A stretch of DNA of 40,385 bases, from the NCBI RefSeq assembly GCF_000424465.1, contig NZ_KE384199.1, positions 1 through 40,385 of the forward strand, written 5' to 3'. Position 1 is the first letter of the stretch. Every line of letters starts with the position of its first letter. The notes beneath the pieces were generated by a model, which saw only the letters and a list, made by a program, of their open reading frames with translations, was not told the DNA's origin and made no database searches. The translations under genes were made by a program, and so were the position numbers. This DNA comes from Butyrivibrio hungatei NK4A153 (lineage in GTDB: Bacteria; Bacillota; Clostridia; Lachnospirales; Lachnospiraceae). Shown piece after piece: positions 8,443 to 15,385 of this stretch.

Positions 8443-9237
8443 ATGGTGAAAAGAGTGCTTTCGGTAGTTGGAGTGATTTTTTTGTATTTTTTGGTGTTTT
8501 TTATTGGAATACTGGGATTTCAGGTTTTTGCGGAAGGGAGGCTCCTGCTGACTGAGGAACAGCTTGATCACTACAGCGGCTCTTTTGGGACAGTTGTAAC
8601 AGTTTTGTTTGTTGTTTGGTTTTCGCATGTAAAGGGAATATCCAAGGATTTGGAGTTAAGGAAAGACAGAAGCTTTATCAAGATGATCGTGGTAGCAGTT
8701 TTTTCTGTTTGTATTGGTATGATACTTTTTAACTCTTTTGTCGGTTTTTTACTTAACGGGATTTTTCCTGTAACAGAAGATGTAGTACTTGATGAAACAG
8801 CATTTGATCATATAGTTACAATCCTGATAGCACCGGTGGCGGAGGAATATTTTTTTAGGAAGGGCTTATACGGTTATGTCAGAGAAAAAATAAATATCCC
8901 TATTGCAGTAATCTTAACGTCGTTGATATTTGCCGAACTTCATGGTTACCACCTTCAGGGATTTCTTTCAGTCTTTTTCAGCGGAATATTATATGCACTG
9001 ATCTATGAGCATAGTGGTAATATTATGTATAGTATATGTGCGCATATGATGCATAACGCATCTGCGAGTATCATGAATGCTTTTGAAAGGCATGGCGTGC
9101 AGCTAAGCTATAATCTGAACGGATATATTATATATACGTTGCCTGTGCTTCTTACGGCAGTTCTGCTGGTTACGATAATACTGATAAAAGGAAGAATGAA
9201 AATTGGAAAAAGAAAAATACAAAGTACTTGTAGTTGA
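8443..9237 (+). CDS. CPBP-family intramembrane glutamic endopeptidase (CAAX protease homolog)
   Basis: The start at 8443 has AAAGGAGATGAAACTA upstream; a longer in-frame start at 8395 lacks one. The 264-residue protein has several hydrophobic segments: an N-terminal helix, a second at about 45-60, a third at about 80-105, and a C-terminal helix before a basic tail. The Abi/CPBP signature is present: EEYFFRKG (E134, E135, R139), FAELHGYHLQGF, and HMMHNAS as the third motif. Members process membrane substrates or peptides. The 3' end overlaps the response regulator by 35 bases, so the two are translationally linked and the protease is probably part of the same sensing unit. Confidence 0.9.
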   Translation: MVKRVLSVVGVIFLYFLVFFIGILGFQVFAEGRLLLTEEQLDHYSGSFGTVVTVLFVVWFSHVKGISKDLELRKDRSFIKMIVVAVFSVCIGMILFNSFVGFLLNGIFPVTEDVVLDETAFDHIVTILIAPVAEEYFFRKGLYGYVREKINIPIAVILTSLIFAELHGYHLQGFLSVFFSGILYALIYEHSGNIMYSICAHMMHNASASIMNAFERHGVQLSYNLNGYIIYTLPVLLTAVLLVTIILIKGRMKIGKRKIQSTCS

Positions 9238-9895
9238 CGATGAGCCTCAGATAGCGGGACTTCTCAAGGTGTGTCTTGAGATGCATGGCATGGAAGTGAG
9301 CGAAGCATATGACGGAAACAGCGCCTATGAGATGTTTGACAGAAGGAGCTTTGATCTGATAATAACCGATGTGATGATGCCTGTTATGGATGGTTATGAG
9401 CTTGTTGAAAAGATAAGACTAAAGAGCCATGTACCTGTTCTTTTCCTTACTGCCAAGGGCGATGTTCTTGACAGGATAAAGGGGCTTAATATCGGAGCGG
9501 ATGATTATATAGTTAAACCTTTTGACCCGATGGAAGTTGCGGCAAGAGTATTGTCCACACTTCGAAGATGCTACGGATATGATGGGCAAGGCAAGGCTGT
9601 GGAACTTGTATGCGGAAGCCTTAGATTGGATGTTGATCTTAAGAGACTTTATAAAAATGGTGAAGCTATAGAACTGACAGCGCTGGAATACCGCATGGTT
9701 GAGTGCTTCATGAGCAATATCGGACATGTGCTTACCAAAGACCGAATATACGAGGCGGCATGGGAAAGCGATAAATTCCCCGATGACAACAGTATCATGG
9801 TCGCGATAAGTAAGCTTAGAAGCAAGATATCGGATGACGGCGCTGAGTATATCCACACTATCAGAGGGCTGGGATATAGGATGGAAGAAAAATGA
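9203..9895 (+). CDS. OmpR/PhoB-family response regulator
   Basis: A 230-residue regulator. The start is a TTG at 9203, inside the protease gene, with AAAGGAAG upstream; there is no suitable ATG. The receiver domain (about 5-120) shows VVDDEP, the phosphoacceptor D56 in ITDVMMP, FLTAKG and IVKPFDP. The winged-helix DNA-binding domain (about 135-228) shows LTALEYRMVECFMSN and IHTIRGLGYRME. It is paired with the histidine kinase by a 4-base ATGA overlap. Targets are unknown; its own operon is a likely one. Confidence 0.96.
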   Translation: MEKEKYKVLVVDDEPQIAGLLKVCLEMHGMEVSEAYDGNSAYEMFDRRSFDLIITDVMMPVMDGYELVEKIRLKSHVPVLFLTAKGDVLDRIKGLNIGADDYIVKPFDPMEVAARVLSTLRRCYGYDGQGKAVELVCGSLRLDVDLKRLYKNGEAIELTALEYRMVECFMSNIGHVLTKDRIYEAAWESDKFPDDNSIMVAISKLRSKISDDGAEYIHTIRGLGYRMEEK

Positions 9896-10944
9896 AAAAA
9901 GAATATAGCAGGAAACTTCAGGTATTTCTTAGATTTTTGATCGCGATTGTTATTCTGTTGATGCTTCTTTTTAACAGGATAAGAGATTTTATAAAGGGGG
10001 TTATTGCGGGATGGTTCGGCAAAGAAGGGCTTGGAGATGGACTTAAGACACAGGTTAATGTTGCAAGTGTGATTTTTATCCTGATTATATTTGGCGTGAT
10101 TTCTCATATCGCAAAGAAATATATTTCAGATCCTTCACGAAGAATCGCAGACAGTATGAATAAGGTAAGCGGCGGCGATCTTGATGTCAGACTGGAAGCA
10201 AAGGATAGCTTTGAGTTCGGCGAGATGGAAGAAGCTTTCAACAACATGGTAGTGGGGTTAAAAGAAGCTCAGACGCTCAGGGAAAAAAATGATGAGCATA
10301 ACAGACAGCTCTACGCAGGAATAGCTCATGATCTCAAGACTCCAATGACGATGGTAATGGGATATGCCAAATTACTTAAGAAAGAAGATATATCTGACGA
10401 GGAGCGAAAACGCTGCCTGACTGTAATAGAACAGCAGATAGAAGCTGCGAATGTGCAGCTTGAGGATATGCTGGAGTACTCCAAATTTGGAAGTGCAAGT
10501 TATAAGATTATTCCCGAAGAGGGCAATATTGCGGCGCTTCTTAGAGGAATTCTTGCGGATATGTTTTATAAATTCGAAGAGAAAAAACTTGTCCTTAATT
10601 TGGAAATACCTGACACCGTGATCTGTAAATATGATCACTCGCAGATGCGCCGAGTTTTTTCCAACCTTATAAACAATGCCGTCAGACATAATCCTGAGAA
10701 TACGACCATAAAGGTCACTATGACAGAAACGGGCGGTGGAGTTGAGGTTGTTGTTGCCGATAACGGCCCGTTTTTGGATGAAGAACTCAAGGCGCATATT
10801 TTTGAGCCATATATAAAAGGTAAAAACGGCGGAAGTGGCTTGGGGCTTTCGGTGGCTAAAAAGATCATGGAACTTCATGGCGGAATGCTGGAATATGTGG
10901 AAGATGCGGAGAGCGAATTTAAGAGGTTTGTTGCCGTGGTGTGA
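9892..10944 (+). CDS. HAMP-domain sensor histidine kinase
   Basis: A 350-residue class I kinase. Two hydrophobic segments (about 10-27 and 53-73) flank only a short outer loop, so the sensor is minimal. HAMP spans about 74-130; the H box is AGIAHDLKTPM with H146; the N box is SNLINNAVRHNP; the G boxes are VADNGPF and GSGLGLSVAKKI. The start overlaps the response regulator stop (ATGA). The short sensor loop resembles kinases that sense membrane stress or work with a partner membrane protein, here possibly the upstream CPBP protease; that link is inference. Confidence 0.95.
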   Translation: MKKEYSRKLQVFLRFLIAIVILLMLLFNRIRDFIKGVIAGWFGKEGLGDGLKTQVNVASVIFILIIFGVISHIAKKYISDPSRRIADSMNKVSGGDLDVRLEAKDSFEFGEMEEAFNNMVVGLKEAQTLREKNDEHNRQLYAGIAHDLKTPMTMVMGYAKLLKKEDISDEERKRCLTVIEQQIEAANVQLEDMLEYSKFGSASYKIIPEEGNIAALLRGILADMFYKFEEKKLVLNLEIPDTVICKYDHSQMRRVFSNLINNAVRHNPENTTIKVTMTETGGGVEVVVADNGPFLDEELKAHIFEPYIKGKNGGSGLGLSVAKKIMELHGGMLEYVEDAESEFKRFVAVV

Positions 10945-10962
10945 AGGATTGGAGTGGTACAG

Positions 10963-12156
10963 ATGATTATTAAGAATGCATCTGCATTTACGGAAGACGG
11001 TAGATTTATTAAAAAAGATATATTTGTGGATGGAGAATACTTTTCTGACAGTTGCCAAAACGGCGGCTGTCAGAATGCCAAGATAATTGATGCGAGCTCC
11101 TGCTATGCGATTCCGGGACTTGTGGATATCCATCTGCACGGCTGTGATGGCGTTGACTTCTGCGATGGGACAATAGAGTCGATTGAGAAGATTCTTGCAT
11201 ATGAGGCAAAGAATGGCATAACTACGGTTGTGCCTGCGACAATGACGCTTGCGGAAGATGAGCTTATGAAAATAATGAAGGCTGCTGCTGAGTATAGGAG
11301 AGAACAGGACAGAGATGACAGCAACCTATATAATGAAGAGTATAGAAGAGAGGCTACGAAAGTGGGGCTCTCTTATTTTCATGGAATAAACATGGAAGGT
11401 CCATTTGTATCTGCAAAGAAGTGTGGCGCGCAGAATACGAAGTATCTCAGAAAGCCCGATATAGATATGTTTAACAGACTATATGAGGCATCGAAAGAGT
11501 GCATCAGATTCTGTGATATAGCACCCGAAGAAGATACTCCTTCAATGGATTTTATAAAAGAAGTTTCTAAGAAATGTACGATTTCGCTTGCGCATACCGA
11601 TTGCGACTACGATACCGCAAAACAAGCTTTTGAAAGCGGAGCGTGTCATCTCACGCATCTGTTTAATGCAATGGCACCGTTAGGTCACAGGAATCCCGGC
11701 CCAATCGCGGCTGCTGCGGAGAAAGACAAAGTAATCGCTGAGCTAATCTGTGATGGCGTTCATGTTGCGGCACCAATGATAAGGACTGCGTTCAAACTTT
11801 TTGGACGAGAGCGGATAGCGCTTATAAGCGACTCTATGATGGCAACTGGTCTTGGCAATGGAGAGTACGAACTCGGAAGACAGCCTGTATCTGTAAGAGG
11901 AAATGAAGCGCGCCTTAGCGACGGCGCAATTGCAGGTTCTGTGACGAATCTCATGGGATGCCTTAAATATGCAGTTAAGCAGGCAGCGATTTCTCTCGAA
12001 GATGCCGTATATTCGGCAACCGTAACTCCCGCCAAGGCAGCAGGCTGCTATGATGTTACAGGCTCTATCACTCCTGGCAAGTACGCAGATCTGGTGCTTC
12101 TTGATAAGGAGACACTTGATGTGAAGATGGTGATTGCAAGAGGTGTTGAAGTTTAA
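10963..12156 (+). CDS. nagA: N-acetylglucosamine-6-phosphate deacetylase
   Basis: This 397-residue cytoplasmic amidohydrolase removes acetate from GlcNAc-6-phosphate to give glucosamine-6-phosphate, in amino-sugar and cell-wall recycling. Visible family motifs are the metal-binding DIHLHG, the EGPFVSAKKCGAQN substrate loop, HLFNAMAPLGHRNPG, ICDGVHV, and the catalytic aspartate in LISDSMMATG. GGAG upstream fits the ATG at 10963 better than the GTG at 10954. It starts 18 bases after the kinase stop, so it appears to be the last gene of the protease/two-component operon. No nagB is in the window. Confidence 0.95.
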   Translation: MIIKNASAFTEDGRFIKKDIFVDGEYFSDSCQNGGCQNAKIIDASSCYAIPGLVDIHLHGCDGVDFCDGTIESIEKILAYEAKNGITTVVPATMTLAEDELMKIMKAAAEYRREQDRDDSNLYNEEYRREATKVGLSYFHGINMEGPFVSAKKCGAQNTKYLRKPDIDMFNRLYEASKECIRFCDIAPEEDTPSMDFIKEVSKKCTISLAHTDCDYDTAKQAFESGACHLTHLFNAMAPLGHRNPGPIAAAAEKDKVIAELICDGVHVAAPMIRTAFKLFGRERIALISDSMMATGLGNGEYELGRQPVSVRGNEARLSDGAIAGSVTNLMGCLKYAVKQAAISLEDAVYSATVTPAKAAGCYDVTGSITPGKYADLVLLDKETLDVKMVIARGVEV

Positions 12157-12184
12157 AAATGGAAAGCATGATTCCAAGACACAA

Positions 12185-12225
12185 AAATAACCGCCCTCTG
12201 CCTCGCAAACATAGAGCGGTTATTT
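12185..12225. terminator. Bidirectional terminator between nagA and the TetR gene
   Basis: A 10-bp stem, AAATAACCGC at 12185-12194 with GCGGTTATTT at 12216-12225, is followed by TCTT on the forward strand and by a T-rich run on the reverse strand. It lies between converging genes. Confidence 0.8.
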
Positions 12226-12326
12226 CTTAACCATTTTATATTTCAGGGCTAACCGTCTATCGGTAGCACCTTTTTCAATTCATATATTACCATCACGGTT
12301 CATTATCGTCAAATAATCATTTCCTT

Positions 12327-12929
12327 TTATTCCACAATATAATTCCGTATTATCCCTCTTACAGTCTGCTCAAGGTGCGGCTTAAGCTCTTCCAGCGAAA
12401 CAGGATCGTTGTACATGATGGCGCTGTAGCCGGTTGAGCCTACAAGCTCTATGATGAGGAAGAGCATTACTTCAGGATCTTTGAACTTGTGACCCGATTC
12501 TTCAAGCATCTTGTTGTAGATGGTGCCAAATTCATCGTCTGAATTGCTTACATTTGTATTGAGTGCTTTTTTGAATACTGCCCAGCTAAGATCTTTGTAG
12601 ATGAAGGAAAGAAGTCCCTTATTTGTCGCAAGTGAATCTAATGCATAATTCATTATAAATATTAACCTGTCATCAAATTCTGTCAGGTTTTCATGGCTGA
12701 GCGCTTCATGAGCCTGCATGAACAGCTGGCTTGACTTGTGAGCGATAAGCCTGTTGCGGATGTCATATTTATCCTTAAAGTATAAGTAGAAAGTTCCTTT
12801 TGCAACCCCTGCTCTTTCTACAATGTCCGATATGGAAGTCTTGTTAAGTCCCTTTGAAGTAAAAAGCTCAAAGGAAGTGTTCAGTAGTCTTTCCAGTTTT
12901 GCTTTTTTGTTTTGGTCTGCTTTTCCCAT
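12327..12929 (-). CDS. TetR/AcrR-family transcriptional repressor
   Basis: A 200-residue protein with an N-terminal TetR HTH: FTSKGLNKTSISDIVERAG, then VAKGTFYLYFKDKYDIRNRL, about residues 15-62. The C-terminal ligand-binding half is unrecognised, as is usual. GAAAGGTG lies upstream on the reverse strand. It is divergent from the MMPL transporter and lipoprotein genes, and two TGAC-N5-GTCA palindromes overlap the transporter promoter. It is therefore the likely repressor of that export operon, released by an unknown hydrophobic ligand; the pairing is inferred from layout and operator position. Confidence 0.93.
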   Translation of the reverse strand: MGKADQNKKAKLERLLNTSFELFTSKGLNKTSISDIVERAGVAKGTFYLYFKDKYDIRNRLIAHKSSQLFMQAHEALSHENLTEFDDRLIFIMNYALDSLATNKGLLSFIYKDLSWAVFKKALNTNVSNSDDEFGTIYNKMLEESGHKFKDPEVMLFLIIELVGSTGYSAIMYNDPVSLEELKPHLEQTVRGIIRNYIVE

Positions 12930-13004
12930 TTTTTCACCTTTCTCTTTTCAAATTAAATATAACATAAATTTAGGAAAGTTATTAAGACAAAAATAGTGGA
13001 TTCA

Positions 13005-13033
13005 TTGACATGGAAAAATGAATGTACTAGAAT
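13005..13033 (+). promoter_or_regulatory. Near-consensus sigma-A promoter for a short transcript
   Basis: TTGACA at 13005-13010 and TAGAAT at 13028-13033 have a 17-base spacer. The transcript would start near 13040, directly at an inverted repeat, and meet a terminator about 85 bases later. Confidence 0.75.
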
Positions 13034-13037
13034 AGCT

Positions 13038-13057
13038 TTGTTAGCAATAACTAACAA
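13038..13057. promoter_or_regulatory. Inverted repeat downstream of the 13005 promoter, probable operator
   Basis: Perfect 7-bp arms, TTGTTAG at 13038-13044 and CTAACAA at 13051-13057, are separated by six bases. The position at the start of the transcript is typical of a repressor site; it could also be a 5' stem in the RNA. Confidence 0.6.
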
Positions 13058-13126
13058 TGTGTAAAATCAGATAATCCCTCTTTTGATAATCAGGCATTTT
13101 AATCGGTTATTGAAAGGGGATTTTTG
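13040..13126 (+). ncRNA. Candidate small RNA or terminated leader
   Basis: The stretch lies between a strong promoter and a rho-independent terminator, with no ribosome binding site or credible frame, so an RNA of about 85 bases is predicted. It begins with the 13038-13057 inverted repeat and ends in the long terminator hairpin. It does not match a family that I recognise. It could act as a small RNA or, if read through, as an attenuated leader of the MMPL operon. Confidence 0.45.
13073..13125 (+). terminator. Terminator or attenuator upstream of the MMPL gene
   Basis: AATCCC-TCTTTTGATAA (13073-13089) pairs with TTATTGAAAGGGGATT (13107-13122) with small bulges, and T13121-T13125 forms the tract. 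It ends the putative short transcript about 140 bases before the MMPL start codon. Confidence 0.75.
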
Positions 13127-13197
13127 CGTTGAATGGGGGAAGACGAGAGGAGTAAGCAAAAGATAATAAAGTTTGGGAAATCTTCTCTTTTAAAATG

Positions 13198-13226
13198 TTG
13201 ACTAATGGTCATAAAAGTGTTATACC
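13198..13226 (+). promoter_or_regulatory. Promoter of the MMPL/lipoprotein operon
   Basis: TTGACT at 13198-13203 and TATACC at 13221-13226 are 17 bases apart. The -35 lies inside the first TetR-type operator and the second operator begins just after the -10, so repressor binding would block polymerase. Confidence 0.75.
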
Positions 13227-13244
13227 ATAAATGACCGATAGTCA
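13199..13244. promoter_or_regulatory. Pair of TetR-type operators
   Basis: Two 13-bp imperfect palindromes of form TGAC-N5-GTCA occupy 13199-13211 (TGACTAATGGTCA) and 13232-13244 (TGACCGATAGTCA). The second, read on the other strand, matches the first at 11 of 13 positions, so together they form a larger inverted repeat around the -10 box. Binding by the adjacent TetR protein is inferred. Confidence 0.75.
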
Positions 13245-13266
13245 ATAATTTCAATGGAGTAATAGT

Positions 13267-15375
13267 ATGAAAAAGATTTCTCGAATAATTGTCAAATTAA
13301 GATATCTGATACTCTTGGTTGCAATCGGGCTCCTTATCCCGGCTGCGATCGGATATATAAATACGAGAGTAAACTACGATATTTTGTCGTACCTTCCCAA
13401 GGACATCGAGACTATGAAGGGGCAGGATATCCTGCTAGATCAGTTCGGAACCGGCTCTTTTGTCCTGTATGTGACTGAAGGTATGGAGGAAAAAGATGTT
13501 GCGGCTCTGAAAGCAAAGATAGAGCAGGTGGATCATGTTGAGAACGTGCTCTGGTACGATTCTCTGATGGATCTGTCGATACCCATGTCGATGCTTCCGA
13601 GCGATGTATATGATGCGTTTAACAGCGGAGATGCGACGATGATGTTCATTGTATTTGATGACGGAACATCCGCCGACACAACATTGGAAGCAGTAGAAAA
13701 TATCAGGAAAATTTCGAATGAGCAGTGCTTTATGAGCGGAATGAGCGCTATAGTGGCCGACCTTAAGAGCATTACAATTTCGGAGACACCTATATACGTT
13801 GTAATGGCGGTTGTACTTGCTGTGATAGTTCTCTCAATCACAATGGATTCCTATCTTATTCCTGTGTTTTTCCTTCTGAGCATAGGAATGGCGATAGTCT
13901 ACAACATGGGAACCAATGTGTTTAACGGAGAGATTTCTTTTATCACTCAGGCGCTGAGCGCGGTACTTCAGCTCGGAGTCACCATGGATTATTCGATATT
14001 CCTGTGGCATAGCTATCAGGAAGAACTTGAAAAGAATGACAACAGAAACGACGCGATGGCAAATGCCATAGCCGCAACATTTAAGTCTGTTGTCGGAAGT
14101 TCAATTACATCGATTGCAGGCTTTTTGGCGCTCTGCTTTATGACGTTCACACTTGGAACGGATCTCGGAATAGTAATGGCCAAGGGTGTAATATTCGGCG
14201 TTGTCGGATGCGTTACCATTTTGCCGAGCATGATACTTATCTTTGATAAGGCGATTGAAAAGACAAAGCATAAACCTCTTTTGCCCGAATTCGTAAGAAT
14301 ACCGAAGATGGTGGCAAAGCATTACCTTGTATTCTTCATCATCTTCCTGGCACTCATATTCCCTGCGGTTTACGGAAACAACCGCACTAAGGTTTACTAC
14401 AACCTGACGGATACGCTTCCCGACAAGCTTGGAAGTATACAGGGGTCAAAAGAGATTGATGAGAAGTTCGACATGAACTCCGCGTATATGATCCTTGTTG
14501 ATAAGAACCTCGACAGTGTTTCCATGAATAAGATGATAAAAGAGCTCAAGAATACCGACGGTATCATCTCAGTGCTCGGAATCGACGCTATCATGGGACC
14601 TGCATTTCCGAAAGAGTTTATTCCTGAGGAATATTTCGATGCGCTCGAAAGCGATGATTGGAAAGTAGTTCTTTTGACCACCGATTACAGAGTGGCTTCA
14701 AACGAGATAAACGCTCAGATTGATGAGGTTCAGCGCATAGTAAAAGGATATGACAAGAAGGCGATGGTTGTCGGAGAATCGCCTTGTACCAAGGATCTTA
14801 TAGATATAACGGATCATGACTTTAAGGTTGTAAACGCGGTTTCTATCGGATTTGTGTTCCTGATAATCGCACTGGTACTTAAGTCTTTGTCACTTCCGTT
14901 TATATTGGTTGCGGTAATTGAATTTGCGATTTTTGTAAACATGGGAATTCCTTATTATACGGGAACGGTCATACCTTTCATATCATCAGTTGTCATAGGA
15001 ACCATCCAGCTTGGAGCTACTGTTGACTATGCGATCCTGATGACTACGAGGTACCTGTCGGAAAGAAACGCGGGACATGATAAAAAAGAAGCGACTCTTA
15101 TTACGCTGACTACCTGTATGAAATCAGTAATTGTCAGTGCACTCAGCTTCTTTGCGGCAACATTCGGAGTGGGACTTATCTCAAGTATCGATATGATCGG
15201 CTCTTTGTGCAATCTTATGTCGAGGGGCGCGATTATCAGCATGTTCACTGTTTTGCTGGTGCTTCCCGCGATGTACATGATATTCGACAAGATAATAATA
15301 AAGACTACACTTGGCGTGAATCCGGGTGCAAAGTCACAAGATAAAATTACAGATTGTGTTAATAAAATAGCGTGA
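13267..15375 (+). CDS. MMPL/RND-family transporter
   Basis: A 702-residue membrane protein made of two similar halves. Each has an N-terminal helix (about 11-30 and 350-368), an outer domain of about 150 residues, and a bundle of five helices. The MMPL signature acidic/tyrosine pairs occur once per half: D241-Y242 in GVTMDYSIFLWHSY and D587-Y588 in GATVDYAILMTTRY. These residues carry protons in RND/MMPL exporters of lipids and other hydrophobic compounds. The start has GGAG seven bases upstream. It lies behind TetR-type operators and is followed 10 bases later by a Leu-x-x-Gly heptad lipoprotein, a probable partner. Substrate unknown. Confidence 0.93.
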   Translation: MKKISRIIVKLRYLILLVAIGLLIPAAIGYINTRVNYDILSYLPKDIETMKGQDILLDQFGTGSFVLYVTEGMEEKDVAALKAKIEQVDHVENVLWYDSLMDLSIPMSMLPSDVYDAFNSGDATMMFIVFDDGTSADTTLEAVENIRKISNEQCFMSGMSAIVADLKSITISETPIYVVMAVVLAVIVLSITMDSYLIPVFFLLSIGMAIVYNMGTNVFNGEISFITQALSAVLQLGVTMDYSIFLWHSYQEELEKNDNRNDAMANAIAATFKSVVGSSITSIAGFLALCFMTFTLGTDLGIVMAKGVIFGVVGCVTILPSMILIFDKAIEKTKHKPLLPEFVRIPKMVAKHYLVFFIIFLALIFPAVYGNNRTKVYYNLTDTLPDKLGSIQGSKEIDEKFDMNSAYMILVDKNLDSVSMNKMIKELKNTDGIISVLGIDAIMGPAFPKEFIPEEYFDALESDDWKVVLLTTDYRVASNEINAQIDEVQRIVKGYDKKAMVVGESPCTKDLIDITDHDFKVVNAVSIGFVFLIIALVLKSLSLPFILVAVIEFAIFVNMGIPYYTGTVIPFISSVVIGTIQLGATVDYAILMTTRYLSERNAGHDKKEATLITLTTCMKSVIVSALSFFAATFGVGLISSIDMIGSLCNLMSRGAIISMFTVLLVLPAMYMIFDKIIIKTTLGVNPGAKSQDKITDCVNKIA

Positions 15376-15385
15376 GGACAGAATT

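Noticed and set aside
10372..11139. 255-residue reverse-strand frame across the kinase and nagA junction
   Set aside because: It overlaps two clearly recognisable genes in antisense and has no family features.
13134..13202. Possible 22-codon peptide after the terminator
   Set aside because: No Shine-Dalgarno sequence before the ATG and it runs into the MMPL promoter.
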